Assembly (NCBI GenBank): GCA_031972135.1
Contig: DALYFH010000002.1
Span: 1-52,986 of the forward strand
Length of the DNA stretch: 52,986 nucleotides
DNA from: GWF sp031972135
Lineage (GTDB): Bacteria > Patescibacteriota > Microgenomatia > UBA1400 > UBA12108
Reading direction: 5' to 3'
Part shown: positions 16,532-25,133 of the stretch, piece by piece
Layout: each line of letters starts with the position of its first letter
How positions within the stretch are numbered: position 1 is the first letter of the stretch
Program-made: the position numbers and the translations under genes
Notes under the pieces: generated by a model
Databases searched by the model: none
What the model was told of the DNA's origin: nothing
The model's input: only the letters and a program-made list of their open reading frames with translations

Positions 16532-17719
16532 ATGGCAGATGCCGCAAAATTCGTCCGCAACAAACCTCACGTCAACATTGGAACCATTGGTCACGTCGAC
16601 CACGGTAAAACCACTTTGACAGCTGCTATTACTTCTGTTCTAGCCAAAAAAGGTCTAGCTACAGCTCGTTCTTACGCTGATATCGATAGTGCACCAGAAG
16701 AGAGACAACGCGGTGTTACCATCAATCTCTCCCATCAAGAATACGAGACAGTCGCACGTCACTATGCTCACATCGATGCTCCAGGACACGCTGACTACAT
16801 CAAAAATATGATTACTGGTGCCGCTCAGATGGATGGCGCCATTCTAGTAGTTGCCGCAACTGATGGTCCTATGCCTCAGACTCGCGAGCACATCCTCCTA
16901 GCTCACCAAGTTAACGTTCCCAAACTAGTCGTTGCTCTTAACAAGTGCGACATGGTTGACGATCCAGAGCTCCTCGACCTAGTCGAGATGGAGATCCGCG
17001 ATCTCTTAACCAAGTATCACTACCCAGGAGACGAAGTCCCAATCGTCCGTGTCTCAGCCCTCAAAGCCCTCGAAGGCGACGCCGCCTACGAAGCTAAAAT
17101 CGAAGAGCTCATGGCCAAAGTCGACGAATACATCCCAACTCCCACTCGTCCTCTAGACAAGCCATTCCTTATGCCAGTCGAAGACGTCTTCTCAATCAAG
17201 GGTCGCGGCACAGTCGCAACCGGTAAGATTGATCGCGGTATCGTCAAAGTTGGTGAAGAAATGGAAATCATCGGTATGGGTCGCGACAAAAAGACCGTTA
17301 TTACTGGTGTTGAAATGTTCCGCAAACAACTCGAAGAAGGTCAAGCAGGCGACAACGTCGGCATCCTCCTTAGAGGTGTAGAAAAAGACGATATCGAGCG
17401 TGGCCAAGTCATCGCTAAGATCGGCTCCATCAAACCTCACACAGAGTTTGAGGCAGAGGTCTACGTTCTTACCAAAGAAGAAGGTGGACGTCACACTCCA
17501 TTCTTCGGTGGCTACAAACCTCAGTTCTACCTACGTACCACAGACGTAACCGGTGAGATCAAACTCCCCGAGGGCGTCGAGATGGTTATGCCAGGCGACA
17601 ACGCCAAGATGACGGTCACCCTGATCGTCCCAGTCGCTATGGAAGAAGGTCTTAACTTTGCTATCCGCGAAGGTGGCAAGACGGTCGGAGCAGGTGTTAT
17701 CACCAAGATCGTAAAATAA
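16532..17719 (+). CDS. tuf: Elongation factor Tu
   Basis: The 395-residue GTPase that delivers aminoacyl-tRNA to the A site. G1 GHVDHGKTT (residues 20-28), switch II DAPGHADY, and NKCD are visible, followed by the two beta-barrel domains with GRGTVATGKI and the C-terminal GGRHTPFF. AAGGAG lies 7 bases upstream of ATG. Only one tuf copy is in the window. The 111 bases downstream hold two hairpins before rpsJ and no terminator T-tract, so read-through into the S10 operon is likely. Confidence 0.98.
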   Translation: MADAAKFVRNKPHVNIGTIGHVDHGKTTLTAAITSVLAKKGLATARSYADIDSAPEERQRGVTINLSHQEYETVARHYAHIDAPGHADYIKNMITGAAQMDGAILVVAATDGPMPQTREHILLAHQVNVPKLVVALNKCDMVDDPELLDLVEMEIRDLLTKYHYPGDEVPIVRVSALKALEGDAAYEAKIEELMAKVDEYIPTPTRPLDKPFLMPVEDVFSIKGRGTVATGKIDRGIVKVGEEMEIIGMGRDKKTVITGVEMFRKQLEEGQAGDNVGILLRGVEKDDIERGQVIAKIGSIKPHTEFEAEVYVLTKEEGGRHTPFFGGYKPQFYLRTTDVTGEIKLPEGVEMVMPGDNAKMTVTLIVPVAMEEGLNFAIREGGKTVGAGVITKIVK

Positions 17720-17742
17720 AGTAACTTAGTTAATCAAGTATT

Positions 17743-17797
17743 GTTCATGAGTCAACCTCATAGAACAAGAGCGGTCCGATACAACATCGGGCCGCTC
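17743..17797 (+). promoter_or_regulatory. Twin hairpins upstream of rpsJ (candidate S10-operon leader element)
   Basis: Hairpin 1: GTTCATGAG (17743-17751), loop TCAAC, CTCATAGAAC (17757-17766) with one bulged A. Hairpin 2: GAGCGGTCCGAT (17769-17780), loop ACAAC, ATCGGGCCGCTC (17786-17797), 12 pairs with one G-U. Both loops read (T/A)CAAC and neither is followed by a T-tract, so they are more like a protein-binding leader or RNA processing site than terminators. Confidence 0.6.
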
Positions 17798-17830
17798 AAT
17801 AATTAAATACTACGAAAGGTCAAAAAGGCA

Positions 17831-18139
17831 ATGACAGCTAATCGAATCAGAGTCAAACTAAAGTCGTTCGACCACCGCGTCATTGACGAGGCTGCTGCTA
17901 AGATCGTAGATACCGCAATTTCAACCGGTGCTCGCGTGATCGGCCCAGTCCCACTACCTACTCGTCGCAAACTTATGACTGTTTTGACCAGTCCTCACGT
18001 CGACAAGAATGCTCGTGACCACTTTCAGATTTTGACTCACAAACGCCTAATTGATATCGAAAAGCCAACAGGCAAAACTATCGATGCTCTCATGCATCTA
18101 GAGCTCCCTGCGGGTGTTGGTATCGAAGTGAAGATGTAA
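17831..18139 (+). CDS. rpsJ: 30S ribosomal protein S10 (uS10, NusE)
   Basis: A 102-residue protein of the 30S head that also acts as NusE in transcription antitermination. Recognised by RVKLKSFDHRVID at the N-terminus, GPVPLPTRR in the loop and the closing GVGIEVKM. First gene of the fused S10-spc-alpha cluster. Upstream GAAAGG is a weak ribosome-binding site. rplC follows after 7 bases. Confidence 0.98.
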   Translation: MTANRIRVKLKSFDHRVIDEAAAKIVDTAISTGARVIGPVPLPTRRKLMTVLTSPHVDKNARDHFQILTHKRLIDIEKPTGKTIDALMHLELPAGVGIEVKM

Positions 18140-18146
18140 GGATTTT

Positions 18147-18851
18147 ATGACTAATACTATATACGCCAAAAAAATCGGAATGACAGAGAGTTATGTCGGC
18201 GACAAACGCCAGAGCGTAACTATTCTTGAGGTTATGCCCATGACTGTCGCACACATAAAGACAGTCGAAAAAGATGGCTATGCCAAAGCTCAGGTCATCT
18301 TTGGTGAAACCTCCAAAAAAGCCACCAAATCACTAGCAGGTCACCTAAAAAAATCCAAAACCAAGGGTAAGTATGTCCGCGAAATCGAAGGGGTCGAAGG
18401 CCTAGAGGTTGGATCCGTTGTTAATACTGGCGAGCTCCTAGTTGCCGGCACCGTCGTTGATGTTTCAGGGATTAGTAAAGGCAAAGGAATCGCTGGTGTT
18501 GTCAAACGCTGGAACTTTGCAGGCGGACCTAGAACTCACGGCCAATCAGATCGCTTACGTCGCGCAGGCTCTATCGGTCAGGGTACCACACCAGGTCGTG
18601 TCTACAAAGGTAAAAAAATGTCAGGTCGTATGGGCAATGACGCAGTAACCATCAAAAACACTTTCATTGTTGCCTATAACCCAGCTAACAGTTACCTTTT
18701 TGTATCTGGCAGCGTCCCAGGTTCTAATGGCAATATCGTCAAACTAGTCAAACGCGCGAGCGCTCCTAAGGACTTCCCAGCCGTCACACTAACCAAACAA
18801 AATGCTATCACACCAGCTGCACCAGAAGTAGTAGAAAGTGAGACTGTATGA
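18147..18851 (+). CDS. rplC: 50S ribosomal protein L3 (uL3)
   Basis: A 234-residue protein whose long loop reaches the peptidyl transferase centre and which nucleates 23S rRNA folding. The loop GGPRTHGQSDRLRRAGSIG and the GRMG motif are intact. The C-terminus is somewhat extended by an Ala/Pro/Glu-rich tail. It overlaps rplD by 4 bases (ATGA). Confidence 0.98.
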   Translation: MTNTIYAKKIGMTESYVGDKRQSVTILEVMPMTVAHIKTVEKDGYAKAQVIFGETSKKATKSLAGHLKKSKTKGKYVREIEGVEGLEVGSVVNTGELLVAGTVVDVSGISKGKGIAGVVKRWNFAGGPRTHGQSDRLRRAGSIGQGTTPGRVYKGKKMSGRMGNDAVTIKNTFIVAYNPANSYLFVSGSVPGSNGNIVKLVKRASAPKDFPAVTLTKQNAITPAAPEVVESETV

Positions 18852-19504
18852 AAATAAACGTTTTTACAATCACTGGCAAAACCGAATCACCTTGGGACCT
18901 CGATCTCAAAGTCCTAGGCAAGCTAAACCCAGCTCTCTTATCTCAGGCGCTCCGCGTCTACGAGAGCAACTCCCATCAGGGTACAAGTGCAGTCAAAACT
19001 CGTGGTGAAGTGAGTGGTAGTACCAAAAAAATCTATCGCCAAAAAGGCACAGGTAACGCACGTCACGGTGCCAAATATGCTCCTGTCTTTGTTGGTGGTG
19101 GTATCGCCCACGGACCTAAGAGTATCAGGCCAGACAATTTAAAGCTTAGCAAAGCCATGCGCCGTCGCTCACTCGCTAGCGCTATCTTGGTCAAACTAAA
19201 CGAAGAATCAGTCTCAGGTATCGCCAAAGTTAAAGAGGCAACAGGCAAAACTAGCAGTGCAGTGAGTCTCCTCTCAAAAATCGCCAATCACCCAAAAAAC
19301 AAAGTCTTGGTTGTCACCAAAAACGCTCAGCCTCTACTCTTCCGCATGGTGCGCTCCCTACAGGGAGTTACAATCAAGCGCTCCGCGCTCGTTAATGCCT
19401 ACGATCTCATTGCACACGATCATATCTTAACTACCAAGAGTGCCTACGACGCTCTAGTTGAACGCACTATCGCAGTCACTTCAAAGAGAGGTTCAAATGA
19501 CTAA
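18848..19504 (+). CDS. rplD: 50S ribosomal protein L4 (uL4)
   Basis: A 218-residue protein lining the nascent-peptide tunnel; in Escherichia coli it also represses its own operon. The tunnel loop is marked by KTRGEVSGSTKKIYRQKGTG and ARHG. The N- and C-terminal globular parts are of normal length. It overlaps rplW by 8 bases. Confidence 0.97.
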   Translation: MKINVFTITGKTESPWDLDLKVLGKLNPALLSQALRVYESNSHQGTSAVKTRGEVSGSTKKIYRQKGTGNARHGAKYAPVFVGGGIAHGPKSIRPDNLKLSKAMRRRSLASAILVKLNEESVSGIAKVKEATGKTSSAVSLLSKIANHPKNKVLVVTKNAQPLLFRMVRSLQGVTIKRSALVNAYDLIAHDHILTTKSAYDALVERTIAVTSKRGSND

Positions 19505-19790
19505 TATACTCATCAAGCCACATCTCACAGAAAAGACGATCGCAACGACCAGTACTTCTGGCTTTACTTTCCAGGTTTTGCCCGGTGCCACCAAATCACA
19601 AATCAAAGACATCGTCGTCAAAACTTTTAACGTCCACGTGTTGCGAGTCACGACCCGCACCACTCACGTGCCAGGTAAGAGGAGTAACACACGCAGGACC
19701 ACTAGTAGCGAAAGTCTCGTCAAATACGCAACAGTGTACCTCAAAAAAGGAGAATCAATAAGCCTTTTTGAATTTAAGGATAACAAATAA
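19497..19790 (+). CDS. rplW: 50S ribosomal protein L23 (uL23)
   Basis: A 97-residue tunnel-exit protein that docks trigger factor and the signal recognition particle. Start ATG 19497 gives MTNILIKPHLTEKT, the family beginning; an earlier in-frame start at 19458 would overlap rplD more deeply. The Arg/Thr-rich loop (THVPGKRSNTRR) corresponds to the rRNA-binding extension. rplB begins 2 bases after the stop. Confidence 0.97.
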   Translation: MTNILIKPHLTEKTIATTSTSGFTFQVLPGATKSQIKDIVVKTFNVHVLRVTTRTTHVPGKRSNTRRTTSSESLVKYATVYLKKGESISLFEFKDNK

Positions 19791-19792
19791 CT

Positions 19793-20620
19793 ATGTTAAA
19801 ACAATCCAAACCAACCAGCAGTGGTGTCAGACACAAGATTACTGTCGTCAAGAACTTGACTACCAGTAAACCAGAGAAGTCGCTCACCGAAAGAGTCAAA
19901 AAGAACAGTGGTCGTAACGCTCACGGTCACATTACCACGAGGCATCGCGGTGGTGGCGAAAAGAGACGTTATCGCATTATCGACTTTAAGCGCAACAAGC
20001 TAGGCATCGACGCTCGCGTCATGACTCTCGAATACGATCCAAACAGAAGCGCCACAATCGCACTGCTCCAGTACCGAGATGGCGAAAAGCGCTACATCCT
20101 CGCTCCCGATGGTCTTGAGGTCGATATGACAGTCACTTCGGGTCCAGATGTCGAACCTCGCGTAGGTAATGCCCTCCCGCTCAAAAAGATTCCGATCGGC
20201 ATGCCTATCCACAACATCGAGCTAAAAGCTCGTGCAGGTGCTCAGATGGTCAGAGCCGCCGGTACCGCAGCACTCATCCAATCCAAAGAGGGTGGTGTTG
20301 TCACAATCAAGCTTCCTTCAGGCGAAATTCGCTTGTTAAAAGAGGATTGTTTTGCTACAATCGGCCAGGTCTCTAATCTGGATCACAAAAATCGTCAGAT
20401 TGGTAAAGCAGGTCGTCGCAGACACATGGGCTGGCGTCCTACTGTTCGTGGTGTCGCCCAGCATCCAGGTTCTCATCCACATGGTGGTGGAGAAGGCAGA
20501 TCTGGTATTGGTATGCCAGGTCCTAAGACTCCATGGGGCAAACCAGCTCTCGGCAAAAAAACGAGAGGTAAGTACAAATACAGTAATAAATATATAGTCA
20601 AAGACAGGAGAGTTAAATAA
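19793..20620 (+). CDS. rplB: 50S ribosomal protein L2 (uL2)
   Basis: A 275-residue core protein needed for subunit association and peptidyl transfer. The strongly conserved GSHPHGGGEGR block, including the functionally important His, lies about residue 228. GRNAHGHITTRHRGGGEKR near the N-terminus is also typical. The basic C-terminus ends KDRRVK. rpsS starts 1 base later. Confidence 0.98.
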   Translation: MLKQSKPTSSGVRHKITVVKNLTTSKPEKSLTERVKKNSGRNAHGHITTRHRGGGEKRRYRIIDFKRNKLGIDARVMTLEYDPNRSATIALLQYRDGEKRYILAPDGLEVDMTVTSGPDVEPRVGNALPLKKIPIGMPIHNIELKARAGAQMVRAAGTAALIQSKEGGVVTIKLPSGEIRLLKEDCFATIGQVSNLDHKNRQIGKAGRRRHMGWRPTVRGVAQHPGSHPHGGGEGRSGIGMPGPKTPWGKPALGKKTRGKYKYSNKYIVKDRRVK

Positions 20621-20621
20621 A

Positions 20622-20906
20622 ATGAGTAGAAGTAGCGCCAAAGGTCCATACGTTGATCAAAAGCTCTTAGCCAAGGTGTTAGCCAAGGTAAGCGCTGGAG
20701 TCAAAGCACCTATCAAAACATGGGCACGCAGCTGCAGTATTCCTCCTGAGTTTGTTGGACACACCTTTATGGTTCACAACGGCAAAGTCTTTAAAGAAGT
20801 CTTTGTTAGCGAAGAAATGGTTGGACACAAGCTAGGCGAATTTTCGCCCACTCGTACCTTCCGTGGTCACGGTAAGATCGTTAAACGCACACTAACTAAG
20901 ACCTAA
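20622..20906 (+). CDS. rpsS: 30S ribosomal protein S19 (uS19)
   Basis: A 94-residue 30S head protein contacting the A-site finger. Recognised by SRSSAKGPYVD, the WARSCSIPPEFVGHTFMVHNG core and GEFSPTRTFRGHG. Start ATG 20622 matches the family length. Confidence 0.98.
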   Translation: MSRSSAKGPYVDQKLLAKVLAKVSAGVKAPIKTWARSCSIPPEFVGHTFMVHNGKVFKEVFVSEEMVGHKLGEFSPTRTFRGHGKIVKRTLTKT

Positions 20907-20911
20907 AAATT

Positions 20912-21253
20912 ATGAAAACAGTACAAAAATACGTCAGAATGAGTCCTCGCAAGCTACGCCTTGTGGCTGATGCAGTGCGCAAACTCAAACCGGTCGACGC
21001 ACTACAATACCTCAAATTCACCAAAAAAGCTGCTGCTGAACCTATGTACAAAGCAATCAAAGCCGCAGTTAGTAACGCCAAAACCAATTTTGGGATCAAA
21101 CCCGAATCACTAACATTCGAAGAGATCGACATCCAAACAGGTTTTACAATCAAGCGTTTTCGAGCAGTGTCACGTGGACAGGCTCACCACATTATGAAAC
21201 GCACGAGTCACATTCGTGTCGTACTCAAGGAGAACAATGGGACAAAAAGTTAA
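20912..21253 (+). CDS. rplV: 50S ribosomal protein L22 (uL22)
   Basis: A 113-residue protein whose hairpin helps form the exit tunnel constriction, where macrolide-resistance changes occur in other bacteria. VRMSPRKLRLVADAVR at the N-terminus and the RFRAVSRGQAHHIMKRTSHI hairpin identify it. It overlaps the start of rpsC by 17 bases. Confidence 0.97.
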   Translation: MKTVQKYVRMSPRKLRLVADAVRKLKPVDALQYLKFTKKAAAEPMYKAIKAAVSNAKTNFGIKPESLTFEEIDIQTGFTIKRFRAVSRGQAHHIMKRTSHIRVVLKENNGTKS

Positions 21254-21887
21254 TCCACTAGGCTTTCGCCTAGGGGTACTCTACAAGCCTTCTTCGATTT
21301 GGTTTGCCTCCAAAAAGGACTACCAAACACTCGTCTTGCAAGATATTAAGCTCAAAGAGTTTATTATGAAGAAGCTCCAGCTCGCAGGTATTGCGAGTGT
21401 AGAGATCGAGAGATCTATCAACACTATGCGTGTTGTAGTCAACGCGGCTAGACCCGGTATCGTCATTGGACGCGGTGGCACTAACCTCGAACTCCTCAAA
21501 AAAGAAATCGAAAAATTCCTAAAAACTATTGGCGCCAACTCTTCACTCAAATTCCAGCTAGATATCAAAGAAGTCAAAAACCCCGATCTCTCTGCCAAAT
21601 TGGTTGCAGAGCGCATCGTCGACCAGCTAATCAAACGCTATCCACATCGCCGGGCTATCAGCTCTGCTCAGGAGCGCGTGATGTCAGCCGGTGCCAAGGG
21701 TATCAAATTCCAGCTATCAGGTCGTATTGGTGGAGCCGAGATCGGTCGCACCGAGAAATACGCTTTTGGTAGTATCCCCACCCAGACACTCCGCTCAGAT
21801 ATCGACTACGCCGAAGTCCCAGCCTTAACTCGTTCCGGCTATGTCGGAATTAAGATCTGGATTTACAAAGGAGAAGCTACACTATGA
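21237..21887 (+). CDS. rpsC: 30S ribosomal protein S3 (uS3)
   Basis: A 216-residue protein of the mRNA entry channel with helicase-related function. MGQKVNPLGFRLG marks the true start at 21237. The KH domain has GIVIGRGGTNLELLKKEIEK, and the C-terminal domain ends near GYVGIKIWIYKGE. AAGGAGA lies just upstream of ATG. Overlaps rplP by 4 bases. Confidence 0.98.
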   Translation: MGQKVNPLGFRLGVLYKPSSIWFASKKDYQTLVLQDIKLKEFIMKKLQLAGIASVEIERSINTMRVVVNAARPGIVIGRGGTNLELLKKEIEKFLKTIGANSSLKFQLDIKEVKNPDLSAKLVAERIVDQLIKRYPHRRAISSAQERVMSAGAKGIKFQLSGRIGGAEIGRTEKYAFGSIPTQTLRSDIDYAEVPALTRSGYVGIKIWIYKGEATL

Positions 21888-22297
21888 TGCAGCCAGCTCG
21901 TCGTAAATATCGCAAGGAGTTTCGTGGCATGATGTCCGGTGTTGCATCCCGTGGTATCACAGTCGCCTTCGGTGACTTTGGTCTCAAAGTCCTCGAGAAT
22001 TCCTGGATTACTTCAGCTCAGCTCGAAGCAGCACGTCGTACCATCACTCACCACACCAAGCGTGGTGGCAAGCTCTGGCTCAGAGTCTTCCCTCACAAAC
22101 CACTAACTGGTAAAGCTGCAGGTAGTAAAATGGGTTCAGGCAAAGGCGACATTAGTCACTACACTAGCGTAGTGCTAGCCGGAACCGTCCTTTTTGAACT
22201 AGGCGGGGTAGACGCAGTAACTGCCAAAGAAGCCTTTAGAAAAGCTGGTTCCAAACTACCCGTCATCACTCGCTTTGTCACTAGGGGAGAAATATAA
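21884..22297 (+). CDS. rplP: 50S ribosomal protein L16 (uL16)
   Basis: A 137-residue protein near the A-site tRNA, needed for late 50S assembly. Typical blocks: PARRKYRKEFRG, the KPLTGKAAGSKMGSGKG loop, and AKEAFRKAGSKLPVITRFV. The stop lies 1 base before rpmC. Confidence 0.98.
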   Translation: MMQPARRKYRKEFRGMMSGVASRGITVAFGDFGLKVLENSWITSAQLEAARRTITHHTKRGGKLWLRVFPHKPLTGKAAGSKMGSGKGDISHYTSVVLAGTVLFELGGVDAVTAKEAFRKAGSKLPVITRFVTRGEI

Positions 22298-22298
22298 A

Positions 22299-22511
22299 AT
22301 GAAAAAACAAGCATTACAAGAAATCATCAAAAAAGGCGAGAGTAGCGTTATGGCACAAGTCCACGCTTTCAAGCTAGAACTACAAAAGATTAAACTCGAG
22401 GCATCTCGTGGTGAAATCAAAAATACTCGAGCGAGTCGCAATATTCGACGTAGTATTGCACAGCTTTTAACATCACTCAACCTAGTCAAAATTGTAAAGG
22501 AACAATCATGA
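22299..22511 (+). CDS. rpmC: 50S ribosomal protein L29 (uL29)
   Basis: A 70-residue two-helix protein at the tunnel exit next to L23. The central ELQKIKLEASRGEIKNTR matches the family motif around ARGQLKNT-like positions. ATG 22299 is chosen because the longer in-frame start at 22275 lies within rplP. It overlaps rpsQ by 4 bases. Confidence 0.93.
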   Translation: MKKQALQEIIKKGESSVMAQVHAFKLELQKIKLEASRGEIKNTRASRNIRRSIAQLLTSLNLVKIVKEQS

Positions 22512-22738
22512 AGCAGTTTACAGGAACCGTAGTCTCCACAATCGATGCGACTAGTGCAGTCGTGTTGGTCGAATCTTCATGGAAGCATCCTCTCTACAAA
22601 AAAACCGTGAGGCGCAGCAAGAAATACTTGGTACAAAACGATAAAGCAGCGAGGAGTGGAGAGACAGTGACAATTCAAGAAACTCGTCCTCTCTCAGCTC
22701 GCAAGCGCTTTATGATCATCGAGGAAATCAAAAAATAA
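22508..22738 (+). CDS. rpsQ: 30S ribosomal protein S17 (uS17)
   Basis: A 76-residue OB-fold primary 16S rRNA binder. HPLYKKTVRRSKKYLVQND and the TRPLSARKRF motif are diagnostic. It is slightly short at the N-terminus compared with many homologues but complete in its core. Confidence 0.97.
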   Translation: MKQFTGTVVSTIDATSAVVLVESSWKHPLYKKTVRRSKKYLVQNDKAARSGETVTIQETRPLSARKRFMIIEEIKK

Positions 22739-22741
22739 CAT

Positions 22742-23113
22742 ATGATACAACTACGCTCAGTCCTAGTAGCAGCAGACAACAGTGGCGCCAAAAGGCTCCG
22801 CGTTATCCACGTCCATGGTGGCTCAACCCGCCGTTTTGGCTATATCGGTGATATGGTCACTGCCGTAGTTGATCAGGCAGATCCAAATGGCTACGTCAAA
22901 GATAGCGAAAAAGTCAAAGTCGTAATCGTCCGAACTCGCAAAGAGACTCGTCGCGCAGATGGAACCTACGTTAGATTTGACGACAACGCAGGCGTCATCA
23001 TCGATCCAAAAACCAAAGACCCCATCGCCTCACGCGTTTTTGGACCTATTGCCAGAGAAGTCAAAGAGCGTGGTTATAATAAGATTGCGTCCTTAGCGCC
23101 GGAGGTAGTATGA
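22742..23113 (+). CDS. rplN: 50S ribosomal protein L14 (uL14)
   Basis: A 123-residue subunit-interface protein that binds the silencing factor RsfS in other bacteria. It starts MIQLRSVLVAADNSGAKRL and contains RRADGTYVRFDDNAGVI and SRVFGPIAREV, all canonical. Overlaps rplX by 4 bases. Confidence 0.98.
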   Translation: MIQLRSVLVAADNSGAKRLRVIHVHGGSTRRFGYIGDMVTAVVDQADPNGYVKDSEKVKVVIVRTRKETRRADGTYVRFDDNAGVIIDPKTKDPIASRVFGPIAREVKERGYNKIASLAPEVV

Positions 23114-23415
23114 GCACAAAAAAATTCAAAAAAGGCGATATCGTCTTGGTTACAGCCGGTCGCGACAAAGGGATGTCAGGCAAAATCCTCAAAATTAATC
23201 AAGCCGAAAACACTGCAGTAGTTGAAGGTGTAGCCCTCTACAAACGTCACATCAAGCCTACTCAAAACACAGCAGGCGGCATGAAGAGTATCGAGAGAGC
23301 TCAATCATTTGCCAAAATCGCACTCACTGAGGGCGGCAAAGCCATTCGCGTAGGACTAAAGCGCGACAAAAACAAAACATCACGAATTAGTAAAAAAACT
23401 GGAAAAGCTATATGA
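23110..23415 (+). CDS. rplX: 50S ribosomal protein L24 (uL24)
   Basis: A 101-residue assembly-initiator protein with an N-terminal KOW motif (KKGDIVLVTAGRDKGMSGKI) followed by HIKPTQNTAGGMKSIERA. Overlaps rplE by 4 bases. Confidence 0.97.
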   Translation: MSTKKFKKGDIVLVTAGRDKGMSGKILKINQAENTAVVEGVALYKRHIKPTQNTAGGMKSIERAQSFAKIALTEGGKAIRVGLKRDKNKTSRISKKTGKAI

Positions 23416-23978
23416 CCAACACACTAGACGCAAATCTCAAAACTCGCTTTGATCAGACTATCCGTCCTGAGCTAGGTCGTGCCCTTGGTATCACCAATCC
23501 TCTAGCCATCCCTCACATCAAAAAAGTGATTGTGAACGTTGGTATCAGAAAATCAGATACTTCTGACAAAGACGTCAAAACAGCCTTTACCGAGCTCGCA
23601 AGTATTACTGGTCAAACACCAAAAATTGCTGGAGCCAAAAAATCTATTGCCGGTTTTAAGATCAGAGCAGGTGACCCAGTAGGTGTCAGTGTTACCCTCC
23701 GCGCGACCAAAATGTTTGATTTCCTCGATAAATTGTGTAGAATAGTGCTTCCGCAAGTCAAAGACTTTCGCGGAGTCAAAACTACTGGCTTTGACGGCTC
23801 CGGGAACTACACTCTCGGTCTAACAGAACAAATCATCTTTCCCGAGATTGATTATGCCAAAGTAGAAAAAGTACACGGAATGGAGATTGTCATCGTGACA
23901 AGCACCAAATCCGATGCTCATGCAAGAGAATTACTAAAAGCGATTGGTATGCCTTTCGCCAAAGAAGAAAAAAACTAA
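23412..23978 (+). CDS. rplE: 50S ribosomal protein L5 (uL5)
   Basis: A 188-residue protein that binds 5S rRNA and the P-site tRNA elbow. KKVIVNVGI, the GFKIRAGDPVGVSVTLR block and the DFRGVKTTGFDGSGNYTLG loop are conserved. A frame-shadowed basic ORF opposite is not coding. rpsN follows 4 bases later. Confidence 0.98.
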   Translation: MTNTLDANLKTRFDQTIRPELGRALGITNPLAIPHIKKVIVNVGIRKSDTSDKDVKTAFTELASITGQTPKIAGAKKSIAGFKIRAGDPVGVSVTLRATKMFDFLDKLCRIVLPQVKDFRGVKTTGFDGSGNYTLGLTEQIIFPEIDYAKVEKVHGMEIVIVTSTKSDAHARELLKAIGMPFAKEEKN

Positions 23979-23982
23979 TTAT

Positions 23983-24168
23983 ATGGCACGCAAATCATTA
24001 ATAGTCAAAAGCCAGAACAAACCAAAGTTCAGCAGTCGTTCGCACAACCGCTGCAAACTTTGCGGCAGGCCTAAGTCATACATTCGCCAGTTTGGCATGT
24101 GTCGTCTTTGCTTCCGTGAACAGGCTCTTAAAGGCAATCTACCAGGAGTTACCAAAGCAAGTTGGTAA
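23983..24168 (+). CDS. rpsN: 30S ribosomal protein S14, zinc-binding type Z (uS14)
   Basis: A 61-residue short S14 with the CKLCGRP and CRLCFRE cysteine pairs that bind zinc, so this is the C+ form. The true start is ATG 23983 (MARKSLIVK); an in-frame start at 23944 overlaps rplE. Ends with the usual KASW. Confidence 0.97.
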   Translation: MARKSLIVKSQNKPKFSSRSHNRCKLCGRPKSYIRQFGMCRLCFREQALKGNLPGVTKASW

Positions 24169-24174
24169 ATAATT

Positions 24175-24567
24175 ATGCACAGTGACACACTCGCCGATAC
24201 GCTCATTCGTCTCAAAAATGGCTCACTCGTCAAGAAGCCGAGTGTAATCGTGCCATTCAACAAAATGAACGACAAAGTCTTAACTCTCATGCAAAAAGAA
24301 AACTATATCGCTAGCTTCGAAAAAGATGAGACGGGTGACTTCCCAGTATTTAAGGTTATCCTCAAATATGTCGGGGGTGAACCCGCAATCGCTCACATCA
24401 AAAAAATCAGCAAACCAGGTGTTCGCATCTACAGTCGCTCCGCTGATCTCAAAAAGACATTATCAGGATATGGTCTCAAGATTATCAGTACCAGCAAAGG
24501 TATCATGACAGACTCAGATGCTAAAAAGAATAAATTAGGAGGAGAAGTTCTCGCCGAACTCTGGTAA
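24175..24567 (+). CDS. rpsH: 30S ribosomal protein S8 (uS8)
   Basis: A 130-residue primary 16S rRNA binder; in Escherichia coli it represses the spc operon. Blocks: DTLADTLIRLKNG, ISKPGVRIYSRS and the C-terminal STSKGIMTDSDAKKNKLGGE. The last conforms to the usual GIMT..A..lGGE signature. Confidence 0.97.
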   Translation: MHSDTLADTLIRLKNGSLVKKPSVIVPFNKMNDKVLTLMQKENYIASFEKDETGDFPVFKVILKYVGGEPAIAHIKKISKPGVRIYSRSADLKKTLSGYGLKIISTSKGIMTDSDAKKNKLGGEVLAELW

Positions 24568-24570
24568 TCT

Positions 24571-25122
24571 ATGTCAAAAATCGGCCGCGCCCCAATCATT
24601 ATCCCAGCAGGTGTTACGATCACTAGAGATGGTGCTCAGGTCACTGTCACTGGTCCTAAAGGTGTCCTCACTCACATAGTGCCCGCTGGCATCAAAGCCG
24701 AGCTCGAGGGCAGCACTCTCGTAATCACTCGAGCGACAGAAGAAAAGAATCATCGCGCACTTCATGGTGTTACCCGCGCAGTTATCGCCAATCATGTAAC
24801 TGGCGTAACCGTTGGTTTTACCAAAATCCTGGAGCTAGTAGGGACTGGTTACCGTGCTCGTATGCAGGGTTCGACCTTAGTACTCTCACTCGGCTTCTCT
24901 CACGAAATAGAGTTTAATGCGCCAACTGGCATTACCGTTGCAGTCGAAAACACCAACATAATCAAGATCGGTGGGATCGATCGCCAGCAAGTAGGAGAAG
25001 TCGCCGCCAAAATCAGAGAATTTAGAAAGCCAGAGCCCTACAAAGGCAAAGGTGTTCGTTACCAAGGAGAGGTTGTGCGCAAGAAAGCTGGTAAAGCAGC
25101 CAAAGCCGCAGGCTCAGCGTAA
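24571..25122 (+). CDS. rplF: 50S ribosomal protein L6 (uL6)
   Basis: A 183-residue two-domain protein near the factor-binding site. It starts SKIGRAPIIIPAGV, and the C-terminal signature EPYKGKGVRYQGEVVRKKAGK is present in full. rplR starts 11 bases later behind AAGGATT. Confidence 0.98.
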   Translation: MSKIGRAPIIIPAGVTITRDGAQVTVTGPKGVLTHIVPAGIKAELEGSTLVITRATEEKNHRALHGVTRAVIANHVTGVTVGFTKILELVGTGYRARMQGSTLVLSLGFSHEIEFNAPTGITVAVENTNIIKIGGIDRQQVGEVAAKIREFRKPEPYKGKGVRYQGEVVRKKAGKAAKAAGSA

Positions 25123-25133
25123 GGATTAAGATT

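Noticed and set aside
17720..17830. An intrinsic terminator between tuf and rpsJ
   Set aside because: Both hairpins lack a T-tract, so they are more likely a leader or processing element.
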